The notes below the pieces were generated by a model. That model saw only the letters and a program-made list of their open reading frames with translations. It was not told where the DNA came from and did no database searches. The position numbers and the translations under genes were made by a program. Positions 29,716 through 38,494 of a DNA stretch of 64,000 nucleotides are shown in pieces; position 1 is the stretch's first letter, and each line of letters starts with the position of its first letter. The DNA comes from Thermoactinomyces mirandus. GTDB lineage: Bacteria; Bacillota; Bacilli; Thermoactinomycetales; Thermoactinomycetaceae. The DNA is taken from assembly GCF_013868055.1 (NCBI RefSeq), contig NZ_JACEOL010000004.1:1-64000 (forward strand), given 5' to 3'.

Positions 29716-29753
29716 GCGAATTTGTTTTTATCAACTTTCTCTTCACAATCTTT

Positions 29754-29778
29754 TCTGCCGCAAGGCAGATATTTTTTT
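29754..29778 (+). terminator. Intrinsic terminator
   Basis: TCTGCC (29754-29759) pairs with GGCAGA (29764-29769) around a stable GCAA tetraloop, followed by TATTTTTTT. Confidence 0.8.
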
Positions 29779-30025
29779 GTGTCCAAATCCCTGAACAGTT
29801 CGGATGATCCCGAAACGATTGATGAGGTATCTGTTTAAAATAAGATTACTACATTTTGAATGCGCTTTCAAATAAAAAATACCTTGACAACTTATTTTTT
29901 AATATATAATTTCAAAATTTTCATTAAATAACAATTTGCGTTGTTCACCATTCAATTTTATAAAGGAAAATTAATTTTTATAAAAAACCTGAAAGATTAA
30001 ATCCTCCAATAATTTTAAATATCTG

Positions 30026-30054
30026 TTGACAAGTTTTTGTTTTTTATTCATAAT
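30026..30054 (+). promoter_or_regulatory. Sigma-A promoter of the proC leader
   Basis: TTGACA (30026-30031) and CATAAT (30049-30054) are 17 nt apart. The predicted start near 30061 places the T-box at the front of the transcript. Confidence 0.75.
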
Positions 30055-30099
30055 AAATTAAAAGTTTGGGATTGATGAGAGTGGCATAAAACTTGCCGG

Positions 30100-30362
30100 A
30101 TCTTGTGGTCATATATGTCAAACGCAATGACAGGGGACTAGTAAAACATTGCAGACTGTACAGAGAGCAAACCCGAAGGCTGGGAGGTTTTGCCAGTTTG
30201 GATGTTTGAACCCGCCCCTACGAGCGGCTGATGATGAATCATGCCGGGATTTTCCCGTTACAGATAATGAGTTGGGTGCAATATGCTTGTGCCAACAAAG
30301 GTGGTACCGCGGAAGCAAACCTCTTTCGTCCTTTATGGCGAGAGAGGTTTTATATTTTTAAA
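30100..30362 (+). promoter_or_regulatory. T-box leader (proline-type) of proC
   Basis: Landmarks in order: an AGAGAGC element of Stem I near 30162; GAA followed by CCC at 30211-30213, in the expected specifier position and a proline codon; the conserved CCGTTA near 30255; and the T-box AAAGGTGGTACCGCGG at 30297-30312 with the UGGU bulge that pairs with the ACCA end of uncharged tRNA. The terminator AACCTCT/AGAGGTT at 30318-30350 ends in a T-rich run. Uncharged tRNA-Pro should allow read-through into proC. The specifier is inferred from position, not from a folded model. Confidence 0.9.
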
Positions 30363-30383
30363 AATAAACAGGGAGGGTTATTA

Positions 30384-31214
30384 TTGCTGAAAAACAAAAC
30401 AATCGGATTTATCGGGGCAGGATCGATGGCCGAAGCCATTTTAAAAGGGCTTTTGTCAAAGAACATGGTAAATCCGGAAAATGTATTTCTGATCAACCGG
30501 AAGGACCAGAGCCGTTTAAGCGAGATCAGCCAGAAATACGGACTGATCCTGGGCAGGCAGAAAGCTGAATATATTGCCGGGGCAGATATTATTATTCTGG
30601 CGGTGAAACCAAAAGATGTGACCGAAGTGCTTCAGAGATGGGGAAACCGTTTACAGGATGGACAAATATTTATATCCGTTGTAGCGGGAATATCGACTGA
30701 ATTGCTGGAAAATTATATACAAAACAGAGTGTCCGTTGTGCGGGTCATGCCAAATACTTCCTGTGCTGTCGGACTGTCGGCCACGGCAATAAGCGGAGGC
30801 AAACGTGCAACAAACAGAGCAATAGATGTGACGTGTGAAATTTTTTCCAGTATCGGTTCAGTCGTTCTGGTAAATGAATCAATGATGGATACGGTTACCG
30901 GCCTTTCCGGAAGCGGACCGGCATATATTTATTACATGGTTGAAGCTCTGGAGTCGGCCGGAGTTTCCGCCGGTTTGCACCCGCAGACGGCACGGCTGTT
31001 AACCGTTCAGACACTGCTGGGAGCGGCCCAGATGTTATTAAAAACGGGAAAAGACGCAAGCGAGTTGCGGAAAGAGGTAACCTCTCCGGGAGGAACAACG
31101 ATGGCCGGATTAAAGGCACTGAAGGAATATCAAGTGGCCGAGGCAATGAAAGTGGCTGTTTTCAAGGCAAAGGAGCGTGCCAACGAATTGGGGAAACAAC
31201 TGGCATCACTTTAA
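30384..31214 (+). CDS. proC: Pyrroline-5-carboxylate reductase ProC
   Basis: A 276-residue enzyme for the last step of proline synthesis, reducing pyrroline-5-carboxylate with NADPH. The Rossmann motif IGFIGAGSMAEAIL is at the N-terminus, VVRVMPNT lies centrally, and the family signature (GPAYIYYMVEAL, then LRKEVTSPGGTTMAGL) is complete. The TTG at 30384 follows GGGAGGG with 6-nt spacing; extending the frame upstream would translate the T-box. Control by a proline-type T-box fits the pathway. Confidence 0.96.
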   Translation: MLKNKTIGFIGAGSMAEAILKGLLSKNMVNPENVFLINRKDQSRLSEISQKYGLILGRQKAEYIAGADIIILAVKPKDVTEVLQRWGNRLQDGQIFISVVAGISTELLENYIQNRVSVVRVMPNTSCAVGLSATAISGGKRATNRAIDVTCEIFSSIGSVVLVNESMMDTVTGLSGSGPAYIYYMVEALESAGVSAGLHPQTARLLTVQTLLGAAQMLLKTGKDASELRKEVTSPGGTTMAGLKALKEYQVAEAMKVAVFKAKERANELGKQLASL

Positions 31215-31262
31215 AAAACAAATTTAAGAACCGATGATCCGTGAAACGTGCCCTGTACTGTC

Positions 31263-31298
31263 AAAGCATGGATAAAAATTTCTCCATGCTTTTGTTAC
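31263..31298 (+). terminator. Intrinsic terminator after proC
   Basis: AAAGCATGGA (31263-31272) pairs with TCCATGCTTT (31282-31291), then TTGTTACGTTTT. The remainder of the gap to 31729 is A/T-rich and holds no element I recognise. Confidence 0.8.
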
Positions 31299-31729
31299 GT
31301 TTTGGGGAAAAAAATAAATTCTGAGTTTTAGATGTTTTATTTTATATTATTTTTGGAAATAAAGAAATTAGGATCTTCAAAACAACTGAATATCCAAGAT
31401 TGGTGATACCATATAAAAAGCGGACTTAAAACGGGGAAAAGATAACATTATCTGGAAAAAATCCGTCATTTTGTTAACAGTTAGGCATTTGATACTTGCA
31501 AACAACAGGGGAAAAGTGGTAGAAAAAGATGATGGCAAATAAAAATTATCTGATTTATTTATTCATCTTTTTTCTAAAAAAGGTTAATTCTATGTCTTTG
31601 TGTACTTTTGCACATTTATATTCTTTTCGCAAAAGTACATCATGGTTTGAAGATCCATTCGCTCCAAAGTACGCTGCTTGATGGTATCATCCATGCCTTA
31701 CACGAAGATGAGGGTAGATGATGGAGTGA

Positions 31730-32287
31730 ATGAGCATGTTTCAGGTAAAACGATTGTATAAATGGGTGTTACTGCTCATCTATGCAATCCTATTCTCCTG
31801 GGCAGTCAATCAGTACGGGATTGCATTATCAGTTGTAAATGGTACCTCGATGCAACCAACACTCAGAGATGGAGATTATCTCCTTGTTAACAAGCTTGTA
31901 TTTTTGTGGGATAAGCCTGAAAGGGGAGATGTTATTACATTCCGGGACCCGTCTGATCCAAGCCGCTATCTTGTGAAGCGGGTCATGGGTGTTGCAGGTG
32001 ACACAATACAAATCAAAGATGGTTGGTTGTACCGAAATGGTGAGAAACTAAAAGAAGAATACATTGACAGCAAAATCGAAGACGGGAATTATGGACCTGT
32101 CCAAGTGAAACCGGGTACTGTATTTGTTATGGGGGATAATCGACACCGATTTGCCAGCAGAGACAGCCGTTACGAAACTGTAGGGCTCGTTCCCTTTAAA
32201 CTGGTAGAAGGCAAAGTGGAGTGGATCTTGTGGCCTTCTTCACAAAGATCAGATCTCTTGTCGTCAAAAGAAAACAATTTGAAATAG
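31730..32287 (+). CDS. lepB: Type I signal peptidase (SipS/LepB family)
   Basis: A 185-residue membrane-anchored peptidase that removes signal peptides from exported proteins. One N-terminal helix (about residues 10-30) is followed by the catalytic serine in VNGTSMQPTL and the catalytic lysine in YLVKRVMGVAGD, giving the Ser-Lys dyad of Gram-positive SPase I. The late conserved box reads GDNRHRFASRDSR, two residues longer than the usual GDNRxxSxDSR. Start at 31730, or at the in-frame ATG at 31736, which is better spaced from GGAG. Confidence 0.92.
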   Translation: MSMFQVKRLYKWVLLLIYAILFSWAVNQYGIALSVVNGTSMQPTLRDGDYLLVNKLVFLWDKPERGDVITFRDPSDPSRYLVKRVMGVAGDTIQIKDGWLYRNGEKLKEEYIDSKIEDGNYGPVQVKPGTVFVMGDNRHRFASRDSRYETVGLVPFKLVEGKVEWILWPSSQRSDLLSSKENNLK

Positions 32288-32473
32288 GTATAAAAGTCAA
32301 AAATTGTTCACAGAAGTAAAATGGTGCAATTGCTTAAATGTTGCATAATAGGTAAGTGTTTATCTGCTTTCCCCAAAATTCAATCCCGTAAAAAATAACC
32401 GTCCTTCAGGACAGTCTATAGACGCCCATAAACATAAAAGCCAAAAGGAAACATTTAGGAGGTCATGTTAAAA

Positions 32474-33253
32474 ATGGATCTATTAACAAAAACACGCCGC
32501 ATTTCCAAAATTTTACAAAGAAATGTAGGTCATCACCTGGTAGATTTCGATGAAGTGGCTGAAGCACTTTGTGACATCATCAGCGCTAACATCTATGTTG
32601 TCGGGCTGGAAGGAAAACTGTTAGGCATGGCAATTAACCATGATGTGGAAAATGAACGGATGCAGCAATATATGAAAAACCGTGAATTTCCAACAGATTA
32701 TGCAAAATTGCTGATGGAAGTGGATAAACCGATGCAAAATCTGGGGATCGACAGTCCCTATACCGCATATCCGACTGAAATGAAAGAGATTTTCAAGGAA
32801 GGATATACGACGATTGTCCCGATTATTGGCGGTGGTGATCACTTGGGAACACTGGTGCTGTCCCGTTTGAACAATAAGTTCGGGGAAGACGACCTGATTC
32901 TGGCTGAATATGGTGCAACAGTCGTCGGGATGGAAATCCTGCGTGAACGCGCCGGACAAGTTGAAGAAGAAGCACGGAGCCGTGCAGTCGTTCAACTGGC
33001 AATCAACTCCCTGTCTTTCAGTGAGCTGGAAGCTGCTGAACATATTTTCAACGAATTGGACGGCTTGGAAGGATTGCTTGTGGCAAGTAAAATTGCGGAT
33101 CGCGTGGGAATTACCCGCTCCGTCATTGTAAATGCACTGAGAAAACTGGAAAGTGCCGGAGTTGTTGAATCCCGTTCCTTGGGAATGAAAGGAACCTATA
33201 TCAAAATCCTGAATCCGAAATTGTTGCCCGCATTAGAAAAAGCACGCCACTGA
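32474..33253 (+). CDS. codY: Global transcriptional regulator CodY
   Basis: A 259-residue GTP- and branched-chain-amino-acid-sensing repressor. It begins [14 protein letters not shown] like Bacillus CodY and has exactly the same length when started at the ATG at 32474 (11 nt from AGGAGG). The N-terminal GAF domain is followed by a winged helix with [39 protein letters not shown]-type sequence. In Bacillus codY ends an operon with xerC and hslVU; here those genes are absent and the upstream neighbour is a signal peptidase gene. Confidence 0.97.
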   Translation: MDLLTKTRRISKILQRNVGHHLVDFDEVAEALCDIISANIYVVGLEGKLLGMAINHDVENERMQQYMKNREFPTDYAKLLMEVDKPMQNLGIDSPYTAYPTEMKEIFKEGYTTIVPIIGGGDHLGTLVLSRLNNKFGEDDLILAEYGATVVGMEILRERAGQVEEEARSRAVVQLAINSLSFSELEAAEHIFNELDGLEGLLVASKIADRVGITRSVIVNALRKLESAGVVESRSLGMKGTYIKILNPKLLPALEKARH

Positions 33254-33277
33254 CATTTGCAAATGAATTTTCCCTTT

Positions 33278-33314
33278 GCACCAATTGCCTGTTCAGGTAA
33301 TTGGTGCTTTTTAT
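33278..33314 (+). terminator. Intrinsic terminator after codY
   Basis: GCACCAATT-GCCT (33278-33290) pairs with AGGT-AATTGGTGC (33295-33307), then TTTTTA. The rest of 33315-33690 is A/T-rich with no supportable gene. Confidence 0.9.
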
Positions 33315-33705
33315 GCAAACTTTTCTTAATGCTATAATATAATATGAATTCTTTATGAATCTTTTGCCATCAACAAGGTAATTCGAGAAATATTCGGTTT
33401 TTCTCAACAACTTTTTTATTCGTGATTGTTAAAATAAGAACAGTTCAGCAAGGTAAATTTAACAAAGGTTGTAGTAAATGCTTGATTTCCATATGCATCC
33501 ATTTTATGAAAATAATACATTAATGATGGTCCCAATAGATTTTGTGACATGTTGAGTTTGACACGGTAACGGTTGATGTTCAGGATGAATCTTTTTGGTC
33601 CAGTTTTCCGTTTATAGTGAGTAGGAGGTTTGCACATTAACGGCCACGTTATTCAATATCCCTGATATAATAGGTAACAGTTCTTAAAATCAGGGGTTGA
33701 ATAAC

Positions 33706-35502
33706 ATGGAGAGTATGAGGCGTTATCTCCAATTTGTAAAGCCATATTGGAAACAGATTACCGCCACCATGGTAGTAGGAATAATAAAATTTGGAATCCC
33801 GTTGCTGCTCCCGTTGCTCTTGAAATATGTGGTTGATGATTTGCTGTTGTCTTCCATGTCTTATAAGGAAAAAGTGGAAAAATTGATATGGATTTTACTG
33901 GGAACACTGTTTCTGTTTACGGTGGTAAGGATTCCGGTTGAATATTTTCGACAATATTTTGCTCAATGGACAGCAAATAAGGTGCTTTTTGATATTCGCA
34001 ACAGGTTGTTTGATCACATTGAAAAACTATCTCTTCGCTATTATCAAAACCAAAGGGTTGGACAAATCATTTCCCGCATGATTCATGACGTGGAACAGAC
34101 GAAAGAATTTGTCATTACCGGGATGATGAATATCTGGCTGGACATGACAACATTGATAATTGCGGTTGGGTTTATGCTTTGGTTAGATCCTTGGATGACA
34201 TTGATTTCCCTTTCCATATTTCCGTTATATGCCGTTTCCGTAAAGTATTTTTTTCAAAATATGCGCCGGACGACCAGGGAGCGGTCCCAAGCCCTGGCGG
34301 AATTACAGGGTCATTTGCATGAGCGGGTTCAGGGCATCTCCGTGATTCGCGCTTTTCAGCTGGAAGAGTTTGAACAGAGGCAATTTGAGAAACGCAACAA
34401 CCATTTTTTGGATAAAGCATTAAATCACACCCGGTGGGTGGCAAAAACCTTTTCAGCGATCAATACGATTACCGATTTGGCTCCCATTATCGTCATTGGC
34501 GTATCGGGATATCTGGTGATTAAAGGACAGCTTACCATTGGCGAGATGACTGCTTTTTACGGATACATGGGTTTGATTTACAATCCGATCCGGAGGCTGG
34601 TGAACTCTTCCACCACGCTGACCCAGGCTTTTGCATCGATGGATCGAGTCTTTGAATTTATGGATGAACCTTATGACATCCAGAACCGTCCGAATGCCAA
34701 AGACATCGATCATGTCAATGGCCGGATCGAATTCAATCAGGTGTGTTTTCGTTATCATGACCAGCAACCCTATATTCTGGATCGGATCAACCTGAAAATC
34801 GAACCGGGACAGACTGTCGCATTGGTCGGTTCCAGCGGTGGAGGGAAATCGTCTTTGATCTCTCTCATTCCCCGTTTTTATGATATCAATGAAGGCGAGA
34901 TCCGAATCGACGGGGTTGATATTCGGGATTTTACCCTGGAAAGCTTGAGAAAACACATTGGCATGGTGTTGCAGGAGGATATTCTGTTTAGTGGAAATGT
35001 GAAAGAAAATATCCATATGGGGAGAATAGATGCCACTTTTGAGCAAATTCAGGAAGCCGCAAAAGCAGCCAATGCACATGACTTTATCCGGGAACTTCCC
35101 AGGGGATACGAAACAGAAATCGGCGAACGGGGCATTAAACTGTCAGGGGGACAAAAGCAGCGTTTGGCGCTGGCCCGGGTCTTTTTGAAAGATCCGGCGA
35201 TTTTGATCCTTGATGAAGCAACATCGGCGCTTGATCTGCAAACAGAACATTTGGTACAGGAATCTTTGGAGCGTTTGGCAAAAGGCCGAACCACACTGAT
35301 TGTGGCGCATCGGTTATCAACGATTACCCACGCAGACCAAATTTTTGTCATTGATCACGGGCGTGTGGTAGAACAGGGGACGCATGACGAACTGATGCGG
35401 TTAAACGGCACTTATGCAGAACTGTTTCGTGTGCAAAACCTTGATAAAAATACAAACGGCTCTTTAGATGCATACCAGATTGCGGAGGGGAAAAATGTAT
35501 AA
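33706..35502 (+). CDS. ABC exporter, fused permease-ATPase (multidrug type)
   Basis: A 598-residue half-transporter: six membrane helices in about residues 1-310, then an ATPase with Walker A GSSGGGKSS, Q-loop VLQEDILFSG, signature LSGGQKQR, Walker B ILILDEATSALD and the H-loop VAHRLST. It would act as a homodimer, like YfiC/BmrA-type exporters; the substrate is unknown. The ATG at 33706 is 9 nt from AGGGG; a TTG at 33697 is also in frame. The last 8 nt overlap the start of an RsbT-like gene, so the two are likely translated together. Confidence 0.92.
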   Translation: MESMRRYLQFVKPYWKQITATMVVGIIKFGIPLLLPLLLKYVVDDLLLSSMSYKEKVEKLIWILLGTLFLFTVVRIPVEYFRQYFAQWTANKVLFDIRNRLFDHIEKLSLRYYQNQRVGQIISRMIHDVEQTKEFVITGMMNIWLDMTTLIIAVGFMLWLDPWMTLISLSIFPLYAVSVKYFFQNMRRTTRERSQALAELQGHLHERVQGISVIRAFQLEEFEQRQFEKRNNHFLDKALNHTRWVAKTFSAINTITDLAPIIVIGVSGYLVIKGQLTIGEMTAFYGYMGLIYNPIRRLVNSSTTLTQAFASMDRVFEFMDEPYDIQNRPNAKDIDHVNGRIEFNQVCFRYHDQQPYILDRINLKIEPGQTVALVGSSGGGKSSLISLIPRFYDINEGEIRIDGVDIRDFTLESLRKHIGMVLQEDILFSGNVKENIHMGRIDATFEQIQEAAKAANAHDFIRELPRGYETEIGERGIKLSGGQKQRLALARVFLKDPAILILDEATSALDLQTEHLVQESLERLAKGRTTLIVAHRLSTITHADQIFVIDHGRVVEQGTHDELMRLNGTYAELFRVQNLDKNTNGSLDAYQIAEGKNV

Positions 35503-35902
35503 AACATTTTCGATAAATTATGAATGGGAGATTGTAAATATCCGCAGTGAAGCCAGGGAAATTGCAAAGGAACTGGGGTTTGATGAACTGGATCAATCCC
35601 GTATTGTCCAGTCTATATCTGAATTGGCAAGCAATGTGGTACAGCATGCGGAAAAAGGGTTGATCACTATTTCATTCGTTGATTGTAACAATCGCAGGGG
35701 ATTAAGGATTCAGGTTCAGGATGAAGGTCCCGGCCTGGTCAACCTGGAGGAAGTCGCCAAGGGGAAAACCGGGCAGGTTGGAGAAACATCAGGATTGCAG
35801 CATGTGTATATGTTGATGGATGAATTCAGGCAGATCCCGGTAGAATCAGGAACCTGCGTTGAAGCGGTCAAATGGCTAAAGAACAAACCCATCATTTCAT
35901 AA
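35495..35902 (+). CDS. RsbT/HATPase-type small ATP-binding protein
   Basis: A 135-residue single-domain GHKL ATPase related to RsbT and anti-sigma kinases. The N box is SISELASNVVQHA (residues 38-50), the G1 box VQDEGPGL (about 74-81); the G2 box is diverged (GETSGLQHVYMLMDEF). Such proteins phosphorylate STAS-domain partners or bind sigma factors. No partner gene is nearby. The ATG at 35495 follows GGAGGGG and overlaps the ABC exporter gene. The link between an exporter and a switch kinase is uncommon. Confidence 0.85.
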   Translation: MYKTFSINYEWEIVNIRSEAREIAKELGFDELDQSRIVQSISELASNVVQHAEKGLITISFVDCNNRRGLRIQVQDEGPGLVNLEEVAKGKTGQVGETSGLQHVYMLMDEFRQIPVESGTCVEAVKWLKNKPIIS

Positions 35903-35920
35903 TTTGATAAATAATTTGGA

Positions 35921-35960
35921 AGGGTGATATTTGACAACACAAATGTCACCCTTTTTTTGC
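35921..35960 (+). terminator. Intrinsic terminator
   Basis: AGGGTGA-ATTTG (35921-35933) pairs with CAAAT-TCACCCT (35940-35952), followed by a seven-base T-run. The gap from 35961 to 36332 contains no element I can name. Confidence 0.9.
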
Positions 35961-36332
35961 CTTTTGTGCCAAAATATTACCTTCTGTTCAAAAACAGTTC
36001 ACAGAAGTGTCATTTTTATGTATACAGGGCTGAATAAGTTAGTAAAAGAAAATATCATGCAAAAAAAAGGTGAAATAGTGGACAATTTTGGCCGTTAACT
36101 GGTTTACTTATACAAGGATGTCATTCTGCCGCCCTTGCATGAAATCTTTTGATCATCTAAAATGATGATGGAATAGAGTATAAGTTTTGATATTTGTGAA
36201 TTTTAAAACCGTTGAATCGAAAAGAGGGAATTGCAGCATTCCCCATTTTTCGCTAATCTATAGTTTTCTTCAGTAATGATAGAAAGTTTCAAATATTAAA
36301 TTATCGTTTTCTGGCTGGAAAGGAGGTTTGTG

Positions 36333-37289
36333 GTGAAACCATCGCTTTCCGAGCAAACTGCAGCGGAACAAATGATTCGTTCGGAGACTTTCGGATTGAC
36401 AACCAGGGCGGGTTGGCGCGACTATATAGAAATCACAAAACCAGGGATCAATAAAAGCAATCTGATTGCCACTTTCGCGGGTTATTTTGTAGCAGCGGAA
36501 ATGATGGAACTGGATTTTCTGAAACTGTTTCTGACATTGCTGGGAACAGCACTGACGATTGCAGGCAGTTGTGTTTTGAACAATTTTATCGATCGGGATA
36601 TCGATCCGCTGATGGAACGCACCAAAGACCGCCCGGTGGCAGATGGACGGATCAAACCGGCAATAGCTCTCCGGTATGGCCTGACATTGGCTTTGTCCGG
36701 ATTAATGGTGCTGGCTGCAGGGGTTAACTACCTGACTGCCTTGATTGCTTTGTCCGGATTGTTCGTATATATATTTATTTACACTATCTGGCTGAAAAGA
36801 AGCAGCACCCTGAATACTGTTGTCGGGGGAATGTCAGGAGCAGTGCCACCAATGGTGGGATGGGTTGCCGTCACATCTTCTGTGGATTTAAATGCATGGG
36901 CACTGTTTTTAGTTTTGTTTATGTGGCAACCACCTCATTTTTTTGCGTTGGCAATGCGGCGTTCCGAAGATTACAGGGCAGCCGGAATACCGATGCTGCC
37001 GGTTGTCAAGGGCTTTCATGAAACCAAAAAACAAACGTTATTGTTCACCGCGCTTCTATTGCCGTCATCTTTAATCCTGTTTTATACGGGAGCCCTGGGC
37101 CAGTTCTATCTGGCAGTTGCGCTGGTTTTGGGCGGAATCTACATCGCTTTGTCGATCAGGGGTTTCTTTGTCAAGGACGATAAACAGTGGGCCAATCAGA
37201 TGTTTTTCTATTCCCTGATCTATCTGACCGCAATTTTGCTTGCCATGGTTGCCGACGTATTGATCAGTGACTTGATCCCCGCCATATGA
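36333..37289 (+). CDS. ctaB: Protohaem IX farnesyltransferase (haem O synthase) CtaB
   Basis: A 318-residue integral membrane prenyltransferase of the UbiA family that converts haem B to haem O for the terminal oxidase. The aspartate-rich motif NNFIDRDIDPLMERTKDRP lies near residue 88, and the second conserved region is WQPPHFFALAMRRSEDYRAAGIPMLPVV. About eight hydrophobic helices are visible. The GTG at 36333 is 6 nt from AGGAGG; the GTG at 36330 is too near. It heads the ctaB-ctaCDEF cluster. Confidence 0.95.
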   Translation: MKPSLSEQTAAEQMIRSETFGLTTRAGWRDYIEITKPGINKSNLIATFAGYFVAAEMMELDFLKLFLTLLGTALTIAGSCVLNNFIDRDIDPLMERTKDRPVADGRIKPAIALRYGLTLALSGLMVLAAGVNYLTALIALSGLFVYIFIYTIWLKRSSTLNTVVGGMSGAVPPMVGWVAVTSSVDLNAWALFLVLFMWQPPHFFALAMRRSEDYRAAGIPMLPVVKGFHETKKQTLLFTALLLPSSLILFYTGALGQFYLAVALVLGGIYIALSIRGFFVKDDKQWANQMFFYSLIYLTAILLAMVADVLISDLIPAI

Positions 37290-37403
37290 CATGGTTGCAG
37301 TGCTTTTAAAGCTTGATATAGATAATCTGCTTGTGCACTGTAAATAGTAATCCGCGTTTGTTTTCAGGGTCAAATTTACCAGCAGAAAGTGAGGTTTGAA
37401 ATT

Positions 37404-38405
37404 GTGGTGAGTCGAAAAGGTATACGTCATTTCTTAACCGTGTTCGTGCTTGCGGCTCTTGCTCTCAGCGGATGTGCCGGAAATGAGAGTTTAAATGTCC
37501 TTGCGCCATCGGGAACTTCGGCAGAAAAGTCGCTGGATCTGATCAAGTTGAGCTTATTCATAATGATGGGGGTATTTGCCGTCGTCATTTCGATCTATAT
37601 TTACGTCCTGATCCGTTACAGAAAACGGAAAGGCAAAGACGTGATGCCAAAGCAGGTTCATGGCAATACCATTGTTGAAATAATCTGGACTTCCATTCCG
37701 ATCATATTGATTACAATTTTGGCGATCCCGACTGTAAAATACACGTTTGATATGGCAAATACCAGGGCATCAGAAGATTCAATCACGATCAAGGTAACCG
37801 GCTACCAGTACTGGTGGGAGTTTGAATATCCTGACCTGGGAATCAAAACTTCACAGGAGTTACATATTCCTGTCGGGAAACAGGTAAATTTCATTCTGGA
37901 AGGCAAAGATGTGATTCATTCTTTCTGGATTCCTGCACTCGGAGGGAAAATGGATGTAATTCCCGGACGCACCAATACAATGCCTCTGGATGCCAAAAAA
38001 CCGGGTGTCTATCAGGGAAAATGTGCCGAATTGTGTGGAGCAGGGCATGCTCTGATGGATTTTAAAGTCGTTGCGCAGGAAGAAGAAGATTTCAATAAAT
38101 GGGTTGCGCAAATGCAAAAACCATCTCCTGTACAGACAGCCAGCCAGAAACAGGGGGAAGAATTGTACCGGCAAAACTGTCTGGGATGTCATGCGGGTAC
38201 CAATCCCAACGTCCAGGGGCCTGATTTGACGAAGTTCGGAACCCGCACAACGATTGCCGGGATTCTGGAGAATAACGAAAAAAATCTGAAAATGTGGATG
38301 ATGCATACGACAGACGTTAAACCCGGCTCATTAATGCCCAAAATCGATTATCTGCAACCGCAAGAAATGGAAGCGCTTGTCGATTACCTGATGAGCCGGA
38401 AATAA
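37404..38405 (+). CDS. ctaC: caa3-type cytochrome c oxidase subunit II CtaC
   Basis: A 333-residue lipoprotein. The signal peptide ends in the lipobox LALSGC, two transmembrane helices follow, and the CuA domain carries IHSFWIPALGG, KCAELCGAGH and HALMDF with the usual Cys-Cys-His-Met ligands. A fused C-terminal cytochrome c domain has the haem motif CLGCH and an axial methionine in SLMPKIDYL. It takes electrons from cytochrome c and passes them to subunit I. The start is a GTG at 37404 or 37407, after GTGAGG. Confidence 0.95.
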   Translation: MVSRKGIRHFLTVFVLAALALSGCAGNESLNVLAPSGTSAEKSLDLIKLSLFIMMGVFAVVISIYIYVLIRYRKRKGKDVMPKQVHGNTIVEIIWTSIPIILITILAIPTVKYTFDMANTRASEDSITIKVTGYQYWWEFEYPDLGIKTSQELHIPVGKQVNFILEGKDVIHSFWIPALGGKMDVIPGRTNTMPLDAKKPGVYQGKCAELCGAGHALMDFKVVAQEEEDFNKWVAQMQKPSPVQTASQKQGEELYRQNCLGCHAGTNPNVQGPDLTKFGTRTTIAGILENNEKNLKMWMMHTTDVKPGSLMPKIDYLQPQEMEALVDYLMSRK

Positions 38406-38494
38406 ATTTTTAACATTCAGAATGTATGAATGCAGGTTAATTTTCTGTAAACCGGACGTTTATTGATGATGAAGCCCACAAAGGAGGGAAAACC

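Noticed and set aside
33416-33637. A 73-codon minus-strand frame between codY and the ABC exporter
   Set aside because: No ribosome site, an A/T-driven composition and no recognisable motif.
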